This document shows positions 47,797-58,143 of a stretch of DNA of 64,000 nucleotides, in pieces. The stretch comes from Linepithema humile (taxonomy: Eukaryota; Arthropoda; Insecta; Hymenoptera; Formicidae). Both the position numbers and the translations under genes were made by a program. The DNA is taken from contig NC_090134.1 in NCBI RefSeq assembly GCF_040581485.1, positions 6,200,001-6,264,000 on the forward strand, written 5' to 3'. Numbering within the stretch: position 1 is the stretch's first letter; the number at the start of each line of letters is the position of its first letter. The notes under the pieces are model-generated. The model ran no database searches and was not told where the DNA came from. It saw nothing but the letters and a program-made list of their open reading frames with translations.

Positions 47797-49383
47797 ATCG
47801 GTAACACTGATTATGGTACAAATATCTGTTCAACCAATCTCTCATGAATTTCCGAAGATAGGGGACTTTCTCTATGATGGTTTACGCGCGTTTCTTTATG
47901 CCAGCAAGCCGATGATCATAGAAGAGTACAAAATTCCTCACCGAACGTCCTGCATCTCGCGCAACGAACCTCGTTTTGGAAATTCTAGCTGCATTAATTG
48001 CCGCGATTGTAGAGATCGCCAGTCGACTTTTTATCGATTATCTCACGGATGGAGTTATTAATGCCGTTACACGGCGTGCATTGATGAATATTCTAAAGAA
48101 GCCTAGCCGATCATTCGCTTTGCTCGTAAAGCAACGTTTAATTATACTTTCTCGAATTATTTGCAATTATTGTCATTACTGCGATACACTCGGAGGAATA
48201 ATAAAAAGTTAAAAGTCGCGTTCGTTTTTGTCGTACATTTAACAGCGCTTGCTCTTCGATTGAAAATGCGCAATATCTATCATTTTATTTTCAGAATGAT
48301 ACATCACTAGAATATAATTTAAATATCTTATCTTCAACATTTTAATCGAATAGGACAATACGGTAATAGAGAAAGAATTTCGCATAGCTGGTTTCTGTGT
48401 AAATTATATAAAACAAACCAAATAATTTTTGGGAAATTGTAAATTTCGCTCGAAAGAGAATTTTTTAATTACTTTCAATGTTATAATATGTGGTAACTGG
48501 CGTACCAAGTTGAAATTGAGCAAATTTTCTGTTTAACAAATTATATTTTACAATGTTTAAAAACTTGAGAAGATAGATTAATTGATAAATTAATCTACAC
48601 ACAGATACTGCAAATGCATAAATAACCATATCAATTTGTTTTGATTAGTTTTAAACTCAACGTGCTCAATTTGAAGAAAATTGATTCATTTGCAATCATT
48701 TACAATTGTTTATCAAGATGCTATTAGATATGTTATTATCCAACTGCATGTGTTCATTGTTCACTTAGATTGAATTCATATAGTTAAAAAATCAAAAAGT
48801 TATGATAAAAGTATGATAAAAGTTTCATCCCAGTTATGACTCGAAATGATTAGAAAATATCTCACACGAGTTCATACGCGATCATACAGCAAAATGTTGA
48901 TGAATAGCTGGAAAGGTGTTAGTTTATTTTTATGAATGCGCTGTCTTAGTAAAAGATTAACAAGATGGCGCACACATTGCAATATTAATCGAACTAGATA
49001 ATTATTTATAGAAATGAGTCTATTTAGATAAAAGAATTGGATATCATGCCATTTTTATATATTGTGCGAAAATTAAGTCTTTTTGTTATTAATAAAATTG
49101 TCAAAAATTTCTATTTATGAAAACATGTTTCGATTGAAATAAATGATGAACGTTTACGTTCATAAATTATAACATAAAAATATTTGCGATTGGTTTCGAA
49201 AATCTGACGGTTTACCTCGCGCGGTGAATGATTATTGGTACAGTAGAGTGATTAATGTCTTATTTGCACCGTTTATCCAATTAATCTCAAAGCAGCGTAG
49301 TTAGACATTGCAAATTATTCATGATTCTACTTATAAAAGATGGGAATATACAGATAAATAAGTGAATGATACTTTATTATAAA

Positions 49384-49460
49384 TATATATATATATATAT
49401 ACACACACATATATGTGTGTGTATAAATGTATGTATATTTATGTATGTATATATATTTGA
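49384..49460. repeat. AT/AC microsatellite with a 28-bp perfect palindrome
   Basis: An (AT)n run leads into a perfect palindrome at 49398-49425 (TATACACACACATA joined to its reverse complement), followed by TGTATGTATATT-type repeats. Alternating purine-pyrimidine sequence of this kind can form a cruciform or Z-DNA in vitro. Confidence 0.9.
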
Positions 49461-49877
49461 GTGGTACTTGCCAGAGAGATGTGCATACCATGCAGAACAT
49501 TTTAGTTAACATTTTAATGGAACAATAAGATATAACAATTAATTAATTGAATAATTAATTAATGATAAAGTAATTATTGAAATATATATAAAAAATATAT
49601 ATATATAAATCTATATATATATATAATTTTTTATCGATGTCAAAAAGAAATTAGAGAAAAAGGAAAACAGAGATAACTTAGAATGTGAGTATAGTGGGAG
49701 AACGCATACGCGTGAGGTGAATGTGTGATATATATGAAATAATACTAAATTCGAACTCGACAAGGATTTACGATGTGATGCTTTATCGATTAAACCGCGG
49801 GAAAGTGACCTTTATCTGAAGTAAAATACACGTGGGGCGTTTCTGGCTGCAAACGAGCATGTAAACTTCACTTAATG

Positions 49878-50150
49878 TTATGTTGAATAGCGCATTGCGG
49901 GGGCGGGCATAGCCAAATCGCACGTGTCGGAAATTTCGAAACGCTTGTACTGTATGTTCACTTGTAAATGTCGCGCAATATATAGCGGCGGTATATTTCT
50001 CGGACATTCAGACGATGAAACCTTCGAGAAACGAAATTCGCATAAACTCTGTTTCGCCATTTGGGAAACGAACACAAATCTAGGATCAACATCTCTAGTG
50101 CTTGTTGCATCAACATCAGTCGATGCTAACTCTGATTGATTAATATCCAT
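49878..50150 (-). CDS. Possible small ORF, 90 aa, unrecognised
   Basis: An ATG at 50150 in fair context (GAGATGG) opens MDINQSELASTDVDATSTRD and continues with a mixed, non-repetitive composition (FVFVSQMAKQ, CPRNIPPLYIARHLQ) to a stop at 49878. The frame is also open upstream. No domain, signal peptide or membrane segment is visible and I do not recognise it. It may be a chance frame or the last exon of a minus-strand gene. Confidence 0.22.
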   Translation of the reverse strand: MDINQSELASTDVDATSTRDVDPRFVFVSQMAKQSLCEFRFSKVSSSECPRNIPPLYIARHLQVNIQYKRFEISDTCDLAMPAPAMRYST

Positions 50151-52172
50151 CTCGCATTTGATGTAATTCGTCAAAATAGTTCTTTTTATATATATACGGC
50201 ATGAAGAACTATGATGCAAAATGTTCCAATATCTTAATTGAAATTTTGGAATGTAAAAAATACTATGGATTAATTCATGCCGTTGGTGCAATCCAGCATA
50301 TACAAATTTATGTCAAACAGAAATCAATTAATCAGTTAATGATAAATCGATATTTTCTTTGTATTACTAACTAGTATTCTAATGCAAGGAGAGAAACAAT
50401 AAGTTACTGAACTATAATTAAACTGTCTGATGCAAATGAAATCGAGAAGAGGCGGCATCAATATTATTCAGTGCTGACTTTATTTAATTTCAATATTTCT
50501 CTCAATCTGTGCCGATGAATAGAAACGGTAACATGAAAGAAAACGAATATCCATAAGCAGAGTTAGTCCATTAAGATTGTTGATGCAATCCAGCCTAAGC
50601 ATACCTCACGTATATAGACCCACTACGCGTCGACACCTTCAACGACGTCCGCACGTCGTCTTAAATAGTTTACGCTCTTCTCGGCTTTCCGACATAATCC
50701 GTCCCCGAACGATACAAATGTAGAACTGTGTACTACGCATATATGGATCTAAGTTAGACGTACGATCGAGTATAACAATGGATATATGCGATTAGGAGTA
50801 GAATAATTTCCTAGAGAGTAGAGTGCTGTGCGCGCGGGAGGTAAGAGTGGGAGGGGAAGGAAAAAGCTACGGAGGACATATTCTCTCCCGGAATTACCTG
50901 TTCCACCCCCCGTAGCCTGCTATCTGCAAGTGTATAATGCAAGCAACGGTCCTTGCCTCAGGTACACAATAGACAAATACCCATGAAACTGGAATCGTGT
51001 ACACTTTATGGAGACGAAACGAAAAAAACATAGAAAAACACAATATGCCAGCGTTACGGCGAAGGATGTCGCCGTTAACGTCGAAGAATATGAATATATT
51101 ATCTTAAATGGTTTTACGTGTATTAAAGCGATTGTAAATATATATATTAGATACACCTTATAATAAACATAATTTAACATAACGTCCTTGCTATTCAATT
51201 TATCACGCATACCAGTGGACAAAATTATTACTACCTACCTACCTACATTTTATTTATCTCCCCACACAGCACACCTATTCAGAAGATGTCCAGAAGACAT
51301 TTCGAAGATAATCTTTGAGAGATACAATATCTTCTGTCCTCTGAACATCCCCCGGGTATGCATGTTGTGTGGGTCTTCTCTATAATCAATACCTAGTTTG
51401 ATAAATAATTAAATGAATTAATTAAATTATTCAAAGTAATAGATCGAGTAACTATATTATGCTTGTAAACTTGTTGAAATATGTAGTTTATGTTTATATT
51501 TACATTATATATTTATTTATTAAATGTAAGACTAATACAAATATAATAAAGAAGAAAAAAAAAAAAACGTAATGTATGTAATGAAAAGATGTTAAAAAAA
51601 TAATAAATATAGAAAATTTACTATAATGCGGTAATAAAAATTCAATATATATATAATCAAAGCATACATATTTTTATCTTTAAAATAAGATAAATTCGTA
51701 TGAATTGAATAGGACCTTTAAATTCTGTAGAGAAGAAAGTGTAACTAAACAGATTTATCAGCATGCATTCTTTTTTTTGTTTATTACCCGACCTTTTTTT
51801 CTTTTTTTCCCTCCATAATGCTAGTTGTATACTTATTTCGTCTTGAGAAAATATAATATGGTAAAGCTGAAAAGAACTAGTATCAATCACTAGTGTTTCC
51901 ATCTTTGTCAAAGATGGTGGAGACCAAGCAGAAGTGTTGTTACGAGACAAACACATCGAAATTGTTCGCAGTGTCGTAATTGAGTGTGACTGAAAAATCT
52001 GACGCGGTCCAATGTTCTCTGACCTTCCTAAGTTTCTTTCCCTACTTTCTACATGAATACATCCAAAAATTCTGACCTAATTCACCTACAATCATTCTCT
52101 GATCATAACCATTCCATGTGCGCATTTTGATCCTCTCCTCTTTCAGTGGAAAATAATTGGACCATCAATACC

Positions 52173-54443
52173 ATGGCGGATTCGTTGCATAAGGATGGAT
52201 ATGAAACCCGTGAGTGACAAATCTTTTTTTTTTATCGTCGCTGTATCGTGAGATTTTCGAAAGATCTCTGTATTCCTGTTAGCTACACTATTCTGTACTT
52301 CCTACACTGAAAAGCAATAGCTGTATTCGAAAACAGAACTGTTGAATGAGCGTTACTGAGCAAAATGTGGTCAATCACTTTCTACGCACTGAGTATCAAT
52401 CAACAATTGCACAACTACTATGTTTCCTTGAAAGTAGCCATTCTTCCTGGAACATTCTCAGAAAGCAAATGCCTTATCGATCTTCTTCATTACGCTTCTG
52501 AAAATCTATGTGATCAATCATGTGATTGATTTGGCAGCTATTCTCAATACACAATACAAGACACTTGTTGGAGCTCATAAATTTTTCATTATTACAAATA
52601 TTTGTATGTACACGATGATACATAAAAATTATGTTACATTCCATGACTATGTTTTTATTAAGCATACACCACTACATATGCAGTAAAAGAATTTATTAAT
52701 TTTCAACAAACGTGAATTTACTAATAATACGTATTTAATAATATTCTGTTCATTTATCTGACAATATTTTCTCATAAAATCTCAAACTTTTTATAATTTA
52801 AGAAAAAAATACTGCAGGTTAGAATACGAAGCGTATAAACATAATTTCTATGGCAATATAAAGAATTTGGAAAAAAGAGAGATGGGAGAGAAATTCCAAG
52901 AAGATGTAAAACACAAAAAAAGAAATCTTAAATTCTGACGATGTATATTGTTTAGAGTTGACCGCGACATCATTATCTGTAGATAATGGCGCTACGATAA
53001 ACCATTGCTGATATCGTCTTAGTCTTAGGCAAATGAATCTATCAAGTGAAGTAATATGAATTATACTTTACATGCATTTGTTTTGCTAAAATATTCGAGT
53101 TAATTAAAGTTCTAAAATAAAAACTATTTAAATAAATCGTGGAAATTGTTTATATCTAAACAAAGAAAAAAAATATAAAAAAGGTACAACAGATATAAGA
53201 AACGTATATCATCAATATATATGCAAATGTTAGTTCCTAAGATATAGTCCAATATATCTCATTCATTTAATTTTGTCAATCCATTTGGATCTATTTATTT
53301 TTATTTTGAGATGTGATGGTTGTGTTAAGAATGCTTCTAACACCTTTACCTTCTCATAATTTTCTCAGTGTTCCATTTTTAAACCGAAAATGTTTGTACA
53401 ATATAAAATATATTCGACTAAAACTATATCAAAATATGTATCTATTAAATCATCTATTTGAATCATCTATATATTGTATATTTATTTTTTGAAAGCAGCT
53501 AGTTTGCCCATACGTGCCAACAGCGGTAACATAGGATCGGACAGTGACATGAAGATGGAACCGTCTAGTCCTACAGAAAAGTATACTTTCTCCCGTTGTA
53601 GCAGTACAGGATCAGTAAATACACCATCCTCATCCGCTCACAATACAGGTAAATAAATGCATATTTTTTTGTAAAAATTATTTGATAATAGAATAAAGGG
53701 CAAAAAATAAAGATAAATGATATGATGTTCAGAGGATGAAGATAGTGATAACAAAAATTCCACCATAAGCTATAAGGAGCGCAGGAGAGAGGCTCACACG
53801 CAAGCTGAGCAGAAGAGGCGGGACGCTATCAAGAAGGGTTACGACTCCCTCCAGGATTTGGTCCCAACATGTCAACATACAGATTCCTCAGGCTATAAGA
53901 TTTCCAAAGCTACAGTGCTTCAAAAATCCATCGATTACATACAGTTTCTGTTGCAACAGAAGAAAAAACAGGAGGAGGAACGTAACGCGCTGAGGAAGGA
54001 AGTTGTCGCGTTGCGCATTATGCAAGCTAATTACGAGCAAATTGTCAAAGCACATCAGACACAACCGGGACACGCGGAGATGCGTATTTCGGACGAGATG
54101 AAATTTCAAGTGGTAATATATTTTTTTTTTAATTGCAGCAATCAATAGCTTAATTAGTCACTAATTAATCATTATCGTGTTGCAGTTTCAGGCAATAATG
54201 GACCGCCTTTTTCAAACATTTAATAATATTTCTGTAGCTAATTTTGCAGAATTATCTGCTTGCGTGTTTAGTTGGTTGGAGGAGCATTGTAAACCTCAGG
54301 TGAATAACGAAAATTTTTGTATATCCTGCATATATTACATTCTGAATATACAAACATTGACAAAATTATCATAATTATTTTTCCAGACTCTAAGCGAAAT
54401 AGTAATATCTGTACTACAACAACTCAACAGTCAGATTAGCTAG
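52173..54443 (+). CDS. MLX: Max-like protein X (MLX; Drosophila Bigmax type), 5 exons, 245 aa
   Basis: The exons are 52173-52209, 53499-53648, 53733-54112, 54186-54299 and 54387-54443, with phases 1,1,0,0. MLX is a bHLH-leucine-zipper factor that pairs with Mondo/ChREBP and binds CACGTG-type carbohydrate response elements, controlling sugar-responsive genes; this is family knowledge. The Ser-rich N-terminus is followed by the basic region and helix 1 (SYKERRREAHTQAEQKRRDA, about 74-93, with the DNA-contacting His, Glu and Arg residues), loop VPTCQHTDSSGYKIS, and helix 2 KATVLQKSIDYIQFLLQQKK. The zipper (NALRKEVVALRIMQANYEQI) leads into the C-terminal dimerisation/cytoplasmic-retention domain (FQAIMDRLFQTFNNIS, LSACVFSWLEEHCKPQTLSE). 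The ATG lies in ACCATGG after a leader acceptor at 52146. The exon 2 acceptor is a NAGNAG (AAGCAG). Confidence 0.96.
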
Positions 54444-54665
54444 TCGAATGCAATCTTGGAACAAGATACACGCCGCACAAATATCTCTGAGGAATTTATA
54501 TCTACGAAGAAACGCTACGAAGAAACGCTACGAAGAAACGCTACGAAGAAATGATTAAATCTACGAAAAATATATGGCGTGCTAATATCTAGAAACGACA
54601 TCAAGATTGAGAAACAAAGCGTACATCTTTTTTTTTTTTCATTTGATTAGTGGTACAATTAAGTC
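54444..54665 (+). other. MLX 3' UTR with 13-bp tandem repeat
   Basis: From 54502 the unit CTACGAAGAAACG repeats about 3.8 times (to 54550). ATTAAA at 54554-54559 is the only poly(A)-type hexamer before the transposon nest starts at 54669; T-rich sequence follows near 54628. Confidence 0.6.
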
Positions 54666-55269
54666 TTAAGTCGGGGTCCCACGGCGCGTAGAGGCTCGCC
54701 GAGCCAAATATGACAAACCACGCGCCGTGGGACCGCGGTGGGCTCGCTATTGCTCGCTATTGCTCGCTATTGCTCGCTATTGCTCGCGGCTCGCGGCTCG
54801 TTCTTCCCGTTGATTGTCGGTAAATTGATTGCGAGTCAAAGGACTTGCAGAGTCACGAGTCAACAAGCCGCGTCGTTGTACCATTTATTTGTCAGTATTC
54901 GCGTGAACTTGTACGTGTGTGAAGTTAGCATATCATATTTTGACATTGCATGAAAAAACAACAGTTCTGCTCGCATACACTATAGTTCTACAGTTCTAGA
55001 TAGTTTTTAACAATAGTTCTATCGAATTACGTAAAAAAACAAAAAAATAAAATTTCAAGAAATGAGATGCTAACTTCCCAGCTGTCTCACCTTCCAGCAT
55101 CTCACCGGATTTCGAACATATGAGCCATAAAGTACAAGTATTCGAAGAGTTCTACCGTTTCAACTCATCATATCAATAGTTCTGGTCATAAGAACAATAA
55201 AAAAAAATTCTAGTCATTATTAAAAGCATTTCACGCACTGAAATGTAATATGCTAGCGTCACTAGCAAT

Positions 55270-56060
55270 AATGTAAATGATACTAGGGACTGGGAACTAT
55301 GATTCTATGCTCGTACAAACCCAGAACTATGACTAGTGACGCCAACATATCATATTTAGGCACTTTTAGCGGGCATAATAATTATAAACAAATATTTAAA
55401 TAATTGTTTCTGAATAGAACTGTAATGTAAATGATACTAGGGACTGGGAACTATTTTATTGTTTAGCTGGGAGTGCAAGAAACTCGCACTTTTGGTAACC
55501 TCGTACAGTGCTGCTGCTACTGAACAAGTTTTCGGTGCGCACTCAGTGCGGCTCAGTGAAAAACGCTATTAGAGCTCGTGTCGAATTTATGCACTAACGT
55601 GCAAAAACTCGGCACTCAACTTCTCACTGAAACAGTGCGCTCCGTCTCCGTGCGCACCGAAACGCCCAGTGAAATACGTTGCCCTCATCTAGTGCGCACT
55701 CAGTGCGCACCAGTGCGACCAGTGAAAAACGCTATATGATTCTATGCTCGTACAAACCCAGAACTATCGCTAGTAATGCTAGCATATCATATTTAGGCAC
55801 TTTTGGCGGAAATAATAATTATAAACAAATAGTTAAATGATTGTTTCTAAATAGAACTGTAATGTAAATGATACTAGGGACTGGGAACTATGATTCTATG
55901 CTCGTACAAACCCAAAACTATCGCTAGTAATGCTAGCATATCATATTTAGGCACTTTTGGCGGGCATAATAATTATAGACAAATAGTTAAATGATTGTTT
56001 CTAAATAGAACTGTAATGTAAATGATACTAGGGACTGGGAACTATGATTCTATGCTCGTA
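55270..56060. repeat. 154-bp tandem array in the centre of the fold-back element
   Basis: Units beginning AATGTAAATGATACTAGGGA start at 55270, 55424, 55861 and 56015, with a period of 154 bp. The second unit is interrupted by the 283-bp insertion, which accounts exactly for the 437-bp gap to the third. The fourth is partial and runs into the right arm. Confidence 0.9.
55455..55737. mobile_element. Third-layer insertion (283 bp) in tandem unit 2
   Basis: Relative to the intact units, 283 extra bases lie between offsets 31 and 32 of unit 2. TAT occurs at both junctions (a 3-bp duplication, or 2 bp). The insert is GC-richer and carries GTGCGCACTCAGTGC and CAGTGAAAAACGCTAT twice each, but has no clear ORF. 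Family not assigned. Confidence 0.7.
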
Positions 56061-56888
56061 CAGCGCGTGAAATGCTTTTAATAATGACTAGAATTTTTTT
56101 TTATTGTTCTTATGACCAGAACTATTGATATGGGTTGAAACGGTAGAACTCTTTGAATACTCGTACTTTATGGCTCATACGTTCGAAATCCGGTGAGATG
56201 CTGGAAGGTGAGACGGGAAGTTAGCATCTCATTTCTTGAAATTTTATTTTTTTGTTTTTTTGGCGTAATTCGATAGAACTATTGTTAAAAACTATCTAGA
56301 ACTGTAGAACTATAGTGTATGCGAGCAGAACTGTCGTTTTTTCATGCGATGTCAAAATATGATATGCTAACTTCACACACGTTGAACTTGTCCACTTCTA
56401 GGCAGTTGTTAATACTTTAGTGCGCACTGTGGAATGGTGGAAACGAGAAAACTATTGAGTTTTTAGAATTGTATGAAAAAGAAGAATTATTCGAAACATA
56501 TTTCACATAAAGATCGAAATGCAGTTAACGACTCTTAAAACGACTCCACTTAAAAAATAATATACATTGCTGCACATGCAATTACTTCCGCTTCTTCCAT
56601 TTTTCTAACTACAGATTTTTGAAAACTGAGACCAAGACGAGCCACGCGCTGGAGCCTATATGACTTGTTAAAGCTCGTTTGACAATGCACGAGCCGAACT
56701 TGTAACGAGCATAGGCGAGCCACGAGCTGAACTTTTGACAAGCATAGGCGAGCCACGAGCAGAGCTTCTTACTAGGCGAGCTACGAGCCATAGCGAACCA
56801 CCCCGGTCCCACGGCGCGTGGTTTGTCATATTTGACTCGGCTCGCCGTAACTCGGCGAGCCTCTACGCGCCGCGGGACCCCGGCTTTA

Positions 56889-57888
56889 ATAATCCGGGAT
56901 CAGAGAGATTGAAGTAGATTTAGATATTGAGATATTTTCGCTAAAATTTTCTTCATTAGTGCAATGTTTGACAGCTTAGTCATACATATAGTTAATATAT
57001 ATAAAACTTGCAAAAATTTATTTCTCATTCATCGTTAATATTAATAATCTCTTCTTCAGATTAAATCCTGGTTTCAAACAGACCTACTGTATTGACACCG
57101 ATTATCCGAACATTAATTTCTTCTCATGTTCGATATTTGAACATAAATGAAGGAAAATTTTTAATTCATATTCATGGCATGTTGTTTTATTATACTTATA
57201 TTTTTTGTTCCATCTTTTCTTTTCTTTTTAGTTTTGTGCGGGTAATCAATAGCAGATATTCCCCAACTTGTACGGATAATCAGTGTCTTACTGTAGCTTT
57301 TTTTTTTATAAATTATAGATGTATCAGGCTCTGATGACTGTTAAAATCAATAATATTTGATAGGAGCGTTTTTTTTTTTTTATAGTTGGTAATTTTGGAT
57401 AAAATGGTAATTCTGGGATAAAATTTTCTGTATGTAATGAGATCTTTTAAGAAATATTTAGACCAATTATGCGTAAAGTTACCAAAAGAAATACGCATTG
57501 CATGCGGATATAGAATGATTGCGTGGGAATTACAAATAAAAGTTTATTTTGTATACAGCTAGTAGACGTAGGTACGGATATGATGCAGGGTTGTTATCAG
57601 CGACCATTATTGATGTTGAATATTTTTACCAGATCTTTTATTGCATGTATACATACTTTGCGATAAATAAATGGCATATATTGTATATATACGGGTATGT
57701 ATCTACGTTTATCTGTATAACAGATTCATAACATATATTTACATCGAACAAATGTATACTCGACCAGACTTTCATCATTATTTCTCTCATCAATGCGTTT
57801 GTTATATTTTATTCCACACTTCGCATTATTTTTGTGATCGCATTTACTACTCCTAAAAATATTCTCTTTTCATTCAAGTCTTTAACGT
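56889..57888. other. Intergenic between the transposon nest and the small membrane-protein gene
   Basis: AT-rich, no gene recognised. The right part probably holds the 3' UTR of the minus-strand gene at 57889. Confidence 0.5.
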
Positions 57889-58143
57889 TTAAAGCTTTTC
57901 AGATTCTGTGGGCATACTTTCCCCTTGCGTGATATCATTCAATTGTATGGCGTCTAATCGTATTCTATTGGGATTATCGAGTTCTCGTTGGGAGTTTTGT
58001 TGACGCCGCCTTTTGGATCTGTTTTCTGGTCGACAACATAAGTCTCGAAAGATGCATGCATAGCAAGCCAGTAGTGCGGTCATCATCATCAAACCACCGA
58101 TCGCGAGAAGGACAACCAGAAAAATGGAAATCTTTTCGTCCAT
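57889..58143 (-). CDS. Small single-pass membrane protein, 84 aa, function unknown
   Basis: The frame runs from an ATG at 58143, after an in-frame TAG 30 bases upstream, to a TAA at 57891-57889. The N-terminus MDEKIS leads into one hydrophobic segment (about residues 7-29: FLVVLLAIGGLMMMTALLAC). A Cys-containing juxtamembrane stretch (CYACIFRDLCCRP), a strongly basic patch (RSKRRRQQ) and a polar tail ending PTESEKL follow. The positive-inside rule predicts the tail in the cytoplasm, and the cysteines beside the membrane could be palmitoylated; both are inference. An acceptor-like TTCTGTTATAG just upstream (58173) suggests a non-coding 5' exon. I do not recognise a family. Balanced codon use and clean topology make it a likely real gene. 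Confidence 0.6.
   Translation of the reverse strand: MDEKISIFLVVLLAIGGLMMMTALLACYACIFRDLCCRPENRSKRRRQQNSQRELDNPNRIRLDAIQLNDITQGESMPTESEKL

Larger units (their letters stand above)
47797..52146. other. FBXO28 3' UTR and intergenic region before MLX
   Basis: Mostly AT-rich. A minus-strand frame at 49878-50150 is listed separately. A CpG-richer patch lies at 50600-50900, and repeated CCTACCTACCTAC occurs at 51233-51245. Possible poly(A) hexamers for FBXO28 include AATAAA near 48199. A non-coding first exon of MLX probably lies near the right end, because an acceptor, CCTCTTTCAG, precedes the ATG at 52147. Confidence 0.45.
54913..56382. mobile_element. Inner fold-back element, 1470 bp, with exact 9-bp target duplication
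   Basis: The ends ACGTGTGTGAAGTTAGC and GCTAACTTCACACACGT are perfect inverted copies. They are flanked by TGAACTTGT at 54904-54912 and again at 56383-56391, an exact 9-bp target-site duplication. The arms are long: 54913-55240 pairs with 56061-56382 at high identity. The centre (about 820 bp) is a 154-bp tandem array with a further insertion. There is no transposase. Long inverted arms plus a 9-bp duplication match Mutator-like (MULE) or fold-back elements; the family is inferred. It sits inside the outer element and is therefore younger. Confidence 0.85.
54669..56885. mobile_element. Outer non-autonomous DNA transposon with hairpin terminal inverted repeats (host of the nest)
   Basis: The left end (54669) starts AGTCGGGGTCCCACGG and the right end, reverse complemented, starts AGCCGGGGTCCCGCGG. 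The inverted similarity runs for about 100 bases. TTA flanks both sides (54666-54668 and 56886-56888); TTAA is also possible. Each end folds on itself: GGTCCCACGGCGCGT (54675-54689) is the exact reverse complement of 54720-54734. A 10-bp unit, TGCTCGCTAT, repeats about four times at 54742-54787, and related GCGAGCCACGAGC motifs recur at 56630-56790. There is no transposase. A 3-bp TTA duplication would fit PIF/Harbinger-like elements, but that is inference. Confidence 0.75.
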
